From Symsagittifera roscoffensis (lineage: Eukaryota; Xenacoelomorpha; Acoela; Convolutidae): a DNA stretch of 60,000 nucleotides. Shown here in pieces: positions 22,201 to 34,000 of this stretch; position 1 is the first letter of the stretch, and each line of letters opens with the position of its first letter. The translations under genes were made by a program, and so were the position numbers. Under the pieces are notes generated by a model. It was not told the origin of the DNA. It was given only the letters and a program-made list of their open reading frames with translations, and ran no database searches. The stretch is taken from NCBI RefSeq assembly GCF_963678635.1, contig NC_087063.1, positions 27,711,649-27,771,648 of the forward strand. The letters run 5' to 3'.

Positions 22201-25200
22201 TTTTATAAGGCCTCGCCAACGTCAAGAAAGAGTTCAACGCACTTTTAAAGGTCTCTGCCAAAGCCAACTCAAAATTATCTTTCGTAAAATCGGGTTAACG
22301 AAACTGTTGCCCGTTAAAGGCTATCGGCCAACCATTCAAATTTGTTACTTACATGCATAAAATATAAAGCTCATGGCTGGGTGTCAGCATCCGCATACTA
22401 TGAGGTTATTCAAAAACAGGACTGTTACATAACTTTTTCGGCCAATTAGAGAAAAATCGAACCCATCCATTGGGGATAAATCAATCTTTTCCTAGCCTCT
22501 AGCTCCTCAAATCTTCAAAAAGAGAACGTTTTCTAACAAATTCAACTCTGAACATGTCCAGAGATTTAAAAATTGATTAAAATACAGTTTTCAAGTCCAA
22601 CGACAGTTCCTTCCGCTTTCTCGGTCTTCGTTGAAGAATGGTCTTCCTCAACACCAGGAAAAGTTGTTATTCTCATCCTCAACCCCTCCGATCAGTGAAA
22701 TAGGCGCGGTAACGATTGAAACAGTACAATCATTTGTTACCGGGTAGCTTTTTTCCGCAATTGATTGATCGCAAATCGTTATTTTCTATTTTTTTGTTGC
22801 CAGAGACGTTGTCAGAGTCTGATAGCGTATACCGTGGTTTGGATTTTCGCGAATTCAGTTGTCACAAATGTTCTGATTGTCACGTCTCACTCAAGTCTCA
22901 TTCAAAAGTTGAAATAGCTTTTTCGAACAATTCGCAGCCTCATTTTTTGGCTCATAATGCAAATAACATTTTTAATCGTATGTTTCGCGGTATTGTACAA
23001 TTCTTTTCCAGATAAAAACCAAAATGCATTCTCGTCGAACGGCAGAAGATAGCCAAACTTGATTTGAGTCTTCCAAACAAATTTTCCAAAAAAGGCAAAA
23101 AGTTGAAAGAATAAATAAATAAATCGCTTCCGCCAAAAATATATTGTTAAAAGTTTCAAAAAGCTCGGTTCCAAAACAACGGCTAAGCAAAATCAGCTTT
23201 GAAAATAGGGTGTTTTATCAAAAAAAATGAAGGTTGAAACAAATCATAAAAATTAAGAACTGTCAAAAGTGTACATAAAATTAACGGCTTATGTTACTCA
23301 AAAGAACTTCAGCATGTACTTTCTTGATGAAAGCGCTTCTTCAAAAAGGTTTTCTTTGCTAGGCTTTTCCGGACCCCAAATAATTGCAAAAGATAATATC
23401 AAATCACAGAAGTGATTACGAAAATCTGTGAAATAATAGATCATTATCTTCATCACAAAATTTCGACTTTGGGAAGTTCAAGTTCGATAGATTAAATATG
23501 TTGTTGGAAATTACTAACGTGTTTGGTCAAAACAACTAACGATCAGTTTCGAACAAAAATTGGCGCTTTTGATGCTTTCATCTTGCAACTTCAAGAAAGT
23601 TGACTTAACTGGATTGGTCAATCCGTTTCATCTCAGTGCACCTTATAGACTTTATAAGATTTTAATGCCATTCGACCATGGTCTTTTGCTGGATAGTGGC
23701 CAATCATATGATCTTAGGGGGCTTATTTCTAATTCACTAAAATTGTGTTTGGCAAGCATTTTTCAATATGTATACATCTTGAGAGAAAATGCAAAGTTGA
23801 TGGATTTAAGTTGATACAGTCATAAAAAACCAATCTCTTCATAAAATAGTCTCAAAGCGGGTGAACAAAAAGTCTTAGATGAAATAAGTTTTTTAACACG
23901 CAAAAATTTACACTCAACACTGAAAAGAGCAAAACTCAGTGTTTCGGCAAAAATCAGCAGTTTAAAATCAATAGATACAACTATTCAGGCAGAAAACTAG
24001 AAAGCCTCAAAATTATCAAATTTTTTGGAGTAGTTATAGATGGAAAATTCTCAAGAAAAAATCGTTTAAAAGGTGCTTTTTTATAGTGGGAATGTTTTTG
24101 ATTTCGGAAAACTGGTTTTACCATATAGAATTCTCCTTTACGTATTAATAAAACAAAATAATAAAACTTGGAAACGCTGCAGAAGCGTGTTAAAAAAGCG
24201 TATGTTAGAAGAAAAATTGTGAATTGATCAAACCCATAAATCACAAAAATGAAAAAAAAATATTTGTTAAAAAACTACACACTTAACAACTAAACAACTT
24301 TGCGCAAAATAATAAGAAGTGAATGCCAATCTGAATGTGTCAATGGTAATTTTTTATGTATTGCAACAAAACTTCATCTAAAAAAGCTGTTCTAATGCTT
24401 AAATGTTTGCATCTAAACACTCGATTACTCCTACAGTTCATCTCCTCCTCAAAAATTTGTTTTTTATTACCAAAATTTTTAGAGATCAAAAGTTTCATTA
24501 ACCGGTAACTAAACGACTTCACGCATCAGTTTTAAAATAACTTTATGCAATCTAATACTGACTTTATGAATAAGCTATTTAGTAGACAATTTATTGTAAG
24601 TCTCAAAATTTTTCCTCTTTGTTGCGTTCTAGCATCAACTTCAAAAAACGGTAAACTTTTCCCTTTCATCTTTTGTGAGCAGTTTGGGCACTCACTTGAC
24701 TTTTTTTATATGCCAGAGTATGCAAAGTAAAACAAAAAAAATAACACTTCTGATTCTTGCTCTCAAAAGTCCGAAATTAGGCTTTATTTAGTTCTTTGGC
24801 GCTCTCTTCTTCATTTGTAACTTTGTTTGTGTAGTGAATTCACTTCGAAACAGTATATTATGATTATCAGTTTCCTTTTGTACAATTTTTTTTGTGCAGG
24901 CCGATTATGAAAATGTTCACTAATTATTTTTCCTCTGTTTTGAAAAACATATAGCGAAAAGAAACCTCATTATCGCTGTGAATGATTAGTGAACATGCAT
25001 GTATAACATCTTCTTAACATGAATAGCTACGTTTTAGGAACCTAGTGGATACTTTCTGTGACAAATTTCAGAACCTTGAGAACATCGAAATTTTTTTTGT
25101 TGTTTTAATTTTCCGATTAAAAAATTTGATAAAGAAATGGCATTTAAAATAATATTCTGTAACAATTTCATCTTTGAAAGACAAAGCACTATATGTTCCT

Positions 25201-25216
25201 TTAAGGGGTGGATTTG

Positions 25217-25231
25217 GGGGGGGGGGGGGGT
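25217..25231 (+). repeat. Poly-G run followed by gggtgg
   Basis: A run of at least 14 G followed by tgggtgg. Such tracts can form G-quadruplexes; it is also a place where sequencing length is unreliable. Confidence 0.8.
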
Positions 25232-26347
25232 GGGTGGAATGGAAGCTTGTTTTCCTCGGGCATTCAACTCCTTCATAAGCCAAATTTCAGGACATCCATT
25301 TTAGGTCAACCAACCCTAAAACTTTTCTAAATACCAATGTATACTAAGTTTGAAGAGGCGCGAGCGCCAAAAAAAAACGCAATTTTTAGGTCAAAGTTTT
25401 CCGAAAAATGCCCAAAAACCGCTGTTTACCTGTTTTTTTTTATTTTTGAAAGCTTTTCGTCAAAATAAGGTCTTTGTAGTGACCTGGGAGTGCTCGAAAA
25501 ATCAATTTGGTCGATTTAAAAAAAGTTCGACTAAATTTCCAAATTATTTTGGAAAATCCACCCCTCCTCTCGAGAAAACCTAAGACCCTAGATACGCCCC
25601 TGGTTACGCAACAATCGGCACAAATGCTTAATTTTCCCCCAGTATAGTGAGGTTTCTTGTTGCATGGAAGTTCCAATAGATTTCCGAGATTTTTTTGTAG
25701 CGTTGGTCAATTTGATATTAATCAAAATTTGCTTGTCTATTACGCACAAATGTATAGCAGTATAAGAAAAATAGAGTATCGGATCTCTCAAATAAACCTG
25801 ATTGTTGTTGTTCTTGTTCAAATTTAATTAAATTTATCTCATATCCATTCTTCCTCTTTAATAATGATGTAGCCATATCTGTTAGAGACCTGTATTCTAG
25901 GCAGTCTCTATCTTTTTTGACGTCTGTGTTTGAGTGCTATTGATATCCAAATTTTACTTGGGATTTTCTAGTATGCGTATGTTACAGAAAAACCTGGGCA
26001 AATATGCTCTCCTGTTCTAAAAAAAAAATAGGCTCAAAAAAGATTTTTTCGTTGCTTATTGACGCCAAATATAGCGTAAATCAAATCTTCTAATTGTGCT
26101 TTCCATCTTTATACAGTAGTTTTTCTAGTCGCCAATAGGCTTTTCTCTTCGAGAATCCTTGCTTAATTTTTTTTTTTGAAATTTTTATCTGATGTTTTTG
26201 TGGGTTTTACCGGCTGAGGAAAAGTCCATTTAAAAGTTTGATGAGATTTCTGACAAGAACGATTTCTATGTTTTTTCCAGAGCAAAAGAAAGGAGATGAA
26301 AGGCGAATAATTGATCACCCCAAATCAAGCAGAAAGCGCATGAAACA

Positions 26348-26386
26348 AGAGACAGAGAGAGAGAGATAGAGATAGAGAGAGAGACA

Positions 26387-26424
<38 letters not shown>

Positions 26425-26438
26425 AAAGAAAGATTCAG

Positions 26439-26475
<37 letters not shown>
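26348..26475 (+). repeat. GA microsatellite
   Basis: About 125 bp of (ga)n with interruptions (gatagagata, cagtgtgtga, aagaaagattcagga). On the minus strand it produces a spurious open frame of Leu/Ser repeats, which is not a gene. Confidence 0.95.
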
Positions 26476-26477
<2 letters not shown>

Positions 26478-27625
26478 ATAGGAAGAGAGAACGGGACAAA
26501 GCATCTTAAAAACTCAACAAGACTGCTCATATATCAAAGCAAATCTGTGAATGTTCCGACTGCCCCTTAATCCAAATCGAACTTTTTTAAACAAAAAAAT
26601 ATTGAAAAAGTATAAATTTTGAACACTATCAAGGATCAAGTGGGAAAAATTGAGTCGTACCAAATTATTGCAAACAATTGAGAGCAAGCCTCAATTCAAA
26701 TTGGAACAATTTTGCTTTGCGGAATAAGTTGCCACGGGTACATAGTCTGGGTTATTTCTTCAGGATAGTCTGGTTAAGTCTTCAAAACGCGCATAAAATA
26801 CTCGAGATCATGGCTAAATAAGCATTTTTTAAACTTACAAACTTCGCTAAAAATGATCAAAGGTAAATATTTTTTCAAATGTGATTTCACTGATTCAATG
26901 TCTTCAATGGGGTACAATAATTTTTCTTAAAAACTATTATTTTGATAGGCGAAAGTGACTTAATAAAAACAGCCACTCCAGGCATAAACAGTTCGTTTTC
27001 TTCAAAAGTTGGAACAAAAAAACATCCCATGCATAAATAAACTTTTTTCGTGGAAAGTCGGCACAAAAAGCCAGAAAGTTTCTTATCCAGAAAATTTGAG
27101 ACACAGAAACGTGTGAAATGAGATCATTTGTGTTCACTTTAAAGTGAAAATTGTTTAGACCTTGAAAGTCTTTATTTCCTATAAAAAAACCACTGTCTGA
27201 AATTGATCATTACCTAAATTGCTGCATGAATTTTTGTTGACAAAGAATTGTTTTCTTCTTAACACGAGCTAATAGAAAGATAACAATAGTTCAATGAAAA
27301 TTATTTATTATTCCAAACGGAGTAACTTTGGTGTTTGGTGTGTTCAGATGGTACGTAATGCTTTTTACACGAAGAACTTTGGTATATAAGCAGCCGTGAA
27401 AACTCTAAATTAATTCGGGCAAACCTTGATTTTGGCCGGGTACGATTTTCAAAATATTTCACCAGCTGTAAAAATTTCTACTTTAGATTAAGCCAAGGAA
27501 TTGAGACATGATTTAGAAGATATTTTTTGGAGGGACACTTGAAAGTGTTCATTGTTCAATTAACCCGATAATGTTTCTCAACAACTAGTAAATATCTAAA
27601 TTAGGAAAAACGATGTCATGTTACT

Positions 27626-27869
27626 TGTAGAGTTTTCTGTTTGAAAAGAGTTTAATGAAACCACAAAAAAACTGATTTCAATATGAATAAATTGAGAATG
27701 TGATTGGAAAACTTTCTATTGGCATCTGTAAAAAAAACAAGTAATCGTGTAGAGTTTTCTGTTTGAAAAGAGTTTAATGAAACCACAAAAAAACTGATTT
27801 CAATATGAATAAATTGAGAATGTGATTGGAAAACTTTCTATTGGCATCTGTAAAAAAAACAAGTAATCG
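27626..27869. repeat. Perfect tandem duplication, 122 bp x 2
   Basis: Copy 1 is 27,626-27,747 and copy 2 is 27,748-27,869; both start tgtagagttttctgtttg and end caagtaatcg. I see no difference between them, so the duplication is very recent or an assembly artefact. Confidence 0.93.
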
Positions 27870-30074
27870 TTTTTTTGAAGAGCAGATAAAGTGAAATTTT
27901 CTGAACGTATTTATACACCAAAAAATCCACTTTCAGTTTTTATTTTCTGCTTCTCCAAAAAACATTTATATATTTTTTACTTAACAGATCTCAACACAGT
28001 ACTGAATTTTTAATAGCACACCAGCTGACAAAATAAAAGATACATCGCTTTTGTAGTAATATTTTATTCCGCTAGCAATTCTTAAATTTATGTTTCGCTT
28101 TCGACACTAGAAATCGGTCACAATTTTGCGCGCCGATTCCGCTTTCGTTACTGGTCAGCGGAATTTACTTGAACTTAAAATTAACTCAAAATAAGTTTAA
28201 AAAAAACGAGTTACCTTCATAGCATTCGTCTATGTCTTAATATGTATGATGCAATTCTGTAGCTACCTGTAAATACTAAGGGTATCCAAAAGAACGCAAT
28301 TAATATCCGAGTAAGAAAATACTACCAAGAATTTGTACTATGGATTCAGGGCTTTTCTGAAAACCTAAACACTTTTTTTAGTACCAAAGAGCTTTATTTA
28401 TCTTTGATTATCAATGTTTATTAAAAAAGAACAAAAGTCAAGGTAAGAATAGAGACGAATGAAATCGCGCAGCAAAATTCCACTGTTCTCGCAATGAGAT
28501 TTGAGTTTGTGGAAAACTTATGAAAATTTGCAAGAGAAGCTGATCAGTAAGAATTAGTATATTCTTTGTCTTAGATAGTTTGCTTGATTTTACAATCCTT
28601 GTAGCATTTGACTTCTTGTGAAAAAAATTCTTTGTTGTTCCTTTTTATATTTTTGGTGTGCGTTTCATGAGGTCTATTGAGTCTTTAAAGTTGAAAATCA
28701 CGGCTTAAAAAGGATTGTTTGCACTATATAGGTTTTCTAAAAAAATGCTAAAAAAACACCCTTTGTCGTTGACACTTTTCATAATAGACATAATGTGAAG
28801 AAAATATCAAGCTCAGAAAAACGAAAATACCTAAGGTAACCAAAAGAACGCAACGAAAATCAGAGTAAGAAAAAACTACAGAGATTTTTACTACCGTAAG
28901 AGCTGATCTGAGAACTTCTTCGGTACCAAATAATTGTAATTATGATTTATTGACAACCAATGGATATTTAGAAAAGAACGAAAGTCAATGCAAGAGAGAC
29001 GAATGAAAACGCGCAGCGAAATCTTAAAGTTCTCCCAATGACATTTCAGTGTGGTAAAAATTTTCAAATTTAGTGGAAAAAGTCCACTATTACACAGAAA
29101 TGAAGCGAAGCCTCGCACCACTTGCAATAGAATACAAAACAGCCAAAATCAAAAAATATTTAAAAAGAAACTAAGGTTTATCAAAAACGAAGAGCTAGTT
29201 TTGAAAAACGAGCCATAGCAATAGAACATGAAATTTGAATCAGAAAATGTCCGTTTCCTCAAAACACACACACACACATTTTTTTTGCGCATCAACTAAC
29301 GAAAAAAGAGGCCAATAAGTTGATATATTATCGCACAAAAAAATTTGAACTTTAACAAATTGAGTTTAAAAATTAGCCATCAAAAAAGCAAACTTTAAGT
29401 ATGACGAAAATGCAAGATGCCAGCATACTCAAAAATGTTTGTTTTTCCAAAAAAAAAAACGTTTTTCCAAAAAAAGGCCAGTAAATAAGCCAAGTGAACA
29501 AAGTTACTTACGAAATAATTATGGAGTAAATGTTATTATTTAGTGTGTAGATCTGGGTGGTAAGCTGAAATCTAGGTAGATTACATGTCCATATTGTGCG
29601 GTACTTATTCCAATAAATTGTCAGCTTTCAAACCTCCAAACCTTTACTTAAAATGCTAGCAGGTTGTTACATTTGTGCTCAAACGTTGACATTCCCAAAG
29701 TGTTTTCAAAGTCTCTCAAAACCTATTATTTCGATAACATTTTCAGAAATTTTTCCTAAACGTGTGACTTGCTGGGAGAAAGTGAAAGTGGGCTGACCGT
29801 TCAATACTACGCTCGCAAGCTCGTATTGTTTATAAAGTCAAAAAATTGTTCTATACAATTTCTGTTCTTAACTTTTATTGAAAAGGTACATTTTTTCTAT
29901 TACAACGAATTTTTGAGGCAGAATTTGGGCATCAGAGCTAGGTTTTTCTGAATTGCGTTCCAACAAAATCTGCAGTTGTAACAATTTGATAAATTATGTA
30001 GTTTAAGAAAGACTTTCAAAATATACATTAGAACTAGAATGCATTGCATAATTCAGAGAATAATTAATTGGTAA

Positions 30075-30167
30075 CAGAGGCGGATTAAGGCAAAAATGAC
30101 ACGTTGGTTACAATTTTTTATTACTTTTTTTTAAATAGCCTTTACACAATGCCTATATCCGCTACTG
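30075..30167. mobile_element. Small MITE-like element with hAT-like ends
   Basis: The left end cagaggcggattaaggca and the right end (inverted) cagtagcggatataggca are imperfect inverted repeats of the CAGNGGCGG type common in hAT elements. Total length is about 93 bp. No clear 8-bp target duplication is visible, so this could be a decayed internal deletion product. Confidence 0.5.
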
Positions 30168-30945
30168 AGCCATAACATATTGCGCAAATTTATAAATTGG
30201 ATCGCAAGAATTCACATTTTTGAACAACGCGCAAAGATTTACATTATATTTCTTTAACATAAGACGCTCTTCCAAACTATTCGAAGAAACAGCTAAATAC
30301 TGCACATATTTACGGAATGAGCACAAGACTAGTATCATACAAACTACACGACCCAAAACAGGAAAAACATCCAATACTTTTTAACAAGGAGAGCCGGATG
30401 CTGTGAAATTAGCACAGAATGTGCCGACCACACTGAACAAAAAATTGAAAATTTTATCATAATTAGTCAGAAAACGAAAAAAACTCTTGACAGCGACACA
30501 ACTTTTTCGAACTTTTAATTGTTTATTTGGAATCCAAATAACGACTGATTAAGCTTTAATATGATCCCAGGCTTGATCCTTCTTCTAGCTTTCTTTGGGG
30601 TAGTCAAAATCGGGAGAAAAAAAACACGGGCTTATCCATGATTAAAGCGAACTTCCCCCTTCTCTCCATTTAGTGGTCGGAACAATAAAAATATGAATTT
30701 ATCATGCATCAAGCAGCTTATTTCTGGTTTTGAAATTGCCTCCATAAATAACGCATGGGTTCTCGCGCATTTCTAGGATTTAAGATAAATAGGTCACTAT
30801 ATACTATTATTATCAGAAGCTACATTATTGTCTGATCCGATGATTTTACATTTTAACAGTGTGTAATTATGAGTTTGTATTTTGTAGTGGTATAATTTAA
30901 GGTTAAGTGGAATGTCGGCTCAGTGTGTGCCTCTGGGCGATGAGT

Positions 30946-31044
30946 CTACAATGCTGGCTGGAACAGGTGTTCGATCTCCGTCTGCACCTGCTTCATCAGC
31001 TGCTCGTGGTTGCATTTCATGTCACACGAGAAGCCCCCTTGTGG
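30946..31044 (-). CDS. AP3D1: AP3D1 last coding exon
   Basis: 99 nt, 32 residues plus TAG (stop at 30,946-30,948); HEQLMKQVQTEIEHLFQPAL is the amphipathic C-terminal helix. The length matches the vertebrate C-terminus. Confidence 0.94.
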   Translation of the reverse strand, partial: PQGGFSCDMKCNHEQLMKQVQTEIEHLFQPAL

Positions 31045-34000
31045 CTAGAATACAAAAAATAGTCAACAGACAGTCGGGACAGTGTCAATGAAGGGAAGGA
31101 GGTCGAAAAACTGAATGAAAAAGAAGAACAAGCTACTTTAAATCTCCTTGAATTTCAACTGTTTTTAATAGTAGATACTTCTTTTTATTTCAAAAATTCA
31201 AAACTGAGCGTGAACAAATTTCAAGACTTTCCTGAAAAAACCAAAACAAAACAATATCTATCTAAGAGTACTCACTACGTTCATTACTCTTAAAAACACA
31301 TTCAATGGGTAATTTCTTTAATTCCAAAAAATCTGAACAATTTTGAAATCTGAGCTTCTTCATTAACGTCTTTTGACGACATTTCAAAGTTTGCTATCGA
31401 GAGCATAATATACATTCCTTTAAGTAAATGAATTCGAATTTAATTCAGAAAGAAATGAAAAGTCAGGCCGCAAAAAAAGTAAAGATGAAGCATTGGAAAA
31501 ACTAGAAACTATAAAAACTAAGAAAAATCATTTTTTACATACATTGAAATATCTCTCGTATAAAATGATTAAGAAATCGCACTTACATTAGCCTTGAACA
31601 ACACACAAATGTGATCTCCAAACGCAGACTTGCAGTAGAGAGAGGCGCTTTCAACAATTTGCTCCACAACTAAAACATATTGGCAAAGTTAATGAATAGT
31701 TTTTTCCTATAAATTCGTCTTATCCTTCTTCTTCTAATTCAGTATTTCTCTTATGATTTAAAAAACAGATTCCATTTTTGAGCATACCTGTGATCTCAAA
31801 TTATGGTGAAAAAAACTTGAATATGAATTAATTCTAACTCAGTTATTTTTATTTCAGTGAACTGATTGTTTTTCTTATATTTGATCATTTTTATTGAAAT
31901 GATTTACACTTAATTGCGAAACTGTGTTCCATGCCATAATTTTGTTTTGCTTGTTTTTCCCTAGCATTCACCTGTGAAGTGGATGTGATGAGCGAGTACT
32001 GCTAATGCCTTGGTGAACACTTCGGCCGACTGCACACTCACACTGCATTTGAAGGGCAACCCCCCAGAAGATAGCAGACTCTTGAAGCTGATGCTGACAC
32101 AGAACAAAGATTCATTTATAGCAATTCATTTAAGACAGCGGCATATAAGACATTTAGAAACAGTAAAATCATATCAAGAGAGGAATCAACAGATTTACAG
32201 AAAAACGATTTTGCCAATAGAGCGTTCATTTATATCACGAAAGCCATTAATCATCTCAAGTCCGGAGAAGGGCTCTTTTCCCCAACCTCACATTAGCATC
32301 AAGGTTAAGTATAAAGACCAATAATATTTGTCAGCAAGCCAGTTTTCGTAACGATCGGACAATGTAAACAGAAAGATCACTTAAAAAAGTGCAGGTGGGG
32401 GAAAAAGAGCCGGATTACAGGAACGGAGACGACAACCAACCTAGCCTTTCAAACTGAAAAAGTTCTGAGCTCATAATATTCTTTTGGATTTTCTTACCCG
32501 TCCATTGGCAGTGGCATGAGATAGGCAGACACCGGGACATTCAGCTTGAAGTCAATCTTGTCCTGCGTCGAACTTTCCCCGGACTGAACAAATGCATTAG
32601 CGTCAATATTAAACATAGCCAACTGACAGTTGGAAAAGAGTAATGAACGCAAAGAAACTGATTCGTTTTTCCAAAAACCTTCAACTTTTGAAGAAATAGA
32701 TGGCCTTAAAGCTCTTTGAATTTGTAGAACAATTTATGATGGACACTTTTTGTTAAAATTAACCCAATTTGAGATAACTGGATCAATAGGCAAAACTTTT
32801 AATTAGCTGGGAAATCTGATAATTAATTTCCAATTCGTTTTTTGTGACCTTTACACTTTTGCTGTTCGGTAGTGGATTTTGCCTTCTTTTGAACAATAGA
32901 AATGCACTGAAATTGAAAAGAAATCACAAGTCAAGCCGCGAAAAATAAAAATTGAGCGTGAACAAAATTTAAGGCTTTTTCCTGAAAAAAAAACAAAATC
33001 AGCAAGACCTATATAAGAGTACTCACTACGTTCATTACTCTTAATCAGTGTAAAGCACTCTTCATTTAACGCGAATTGAAGAAAACCGTATGTCGATCGA
33101 TCCGTATAAATATTATTATGTTAAAGAAAAGTTCATTTATTTCCCCATGTAACCGACATCTTAAAATTTCACACAGAGGTGAAGCTGCAAGACGCAAACA
33201 CAAACAAAACAACGCTGAAAAGAGAGCTTTGAAAAAAAGCCGACAACAGGATTCCTCACGCCCCTAAGACGCACATCTATGAGACGAGTCAACTGCGCCA
33301 TATCACCTCGCTTCCTTAAGTAGTTAGCACACTTTCTTCACAGAGGCAAGCTGCAACTTCGTAAAAACGTAAGAAAAAGCGGCAAAAAGGAGTTTTAACA
33401 TGCCCGGTACGGTACAAGTATGATAGAAGGATAGCAAGAAAGAAACAGGTTCCTTTATGTAAATAGTGCCTCAACATTTTTGAACTTAATGCTTCGGTGA
33501 TGTCAATTAAAGCATCTTATAATAACCGTAAACGAGGCAGTTAATTACGTTTAAGAAAAAAATCTTTAAAACTACCAAGAAGCGTCCATTGAGTTCTTTA
33601 AATGCTGTATTTGCTTAAAAATACAGTTATACGTCACCCCTCTGTCACATTTGATTTTTGCAGGGACTCCTGGCTTACACATGGTCACTTACACTAATTT
33701 TGCATCTTATTGTTTGGAATGAAATAACCTTAAAGCAACATATATTCGAACGTAAAAAATGAAATGGTGTGTTAATTATGCATTTCAAATATCACATTGG
33801 TTTTCATTCTTAAGCTATGGTATGAAGAACATCGCTCTTTTCGGTTCATTAGATGAATTAAAGGGCCTCATTGTGTCAAATTATTGGTGATCAAACTTCA
33901 AACAGATCTTCGCGCCACATGCAATACAAAACAGGAAAACCGCTTAGTCGAAAAAACTAGATCTATCAAAATGAATAGAGCTAGTTTTAAAACCGAAAAC

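Larger units (their letters stand above)
19239..30945. other. Gene-poor stretch downstream of AP3D1
   Basis: No exon with a recognisable protein was found on either strand. The longest open frames (for example 22,716-23,015 plus, 99 residues) have no familiar motif and no conserved neighbour. Contents that can be supported are given separately: the GA microsatellite, a G-run, the 122-bp duplication and small transposon ends. Confidence 0.5.

Noticed and set aside
22716-23015. 99-residue plus-strand ORF as a gene
   Set aside because: No recognisable domain, no splice-linked neighbour, and no context.
26266-26499. Ser/Leu repeat protein on the minus strand
   Set aside because: It is the translation of the GA microsatellite.
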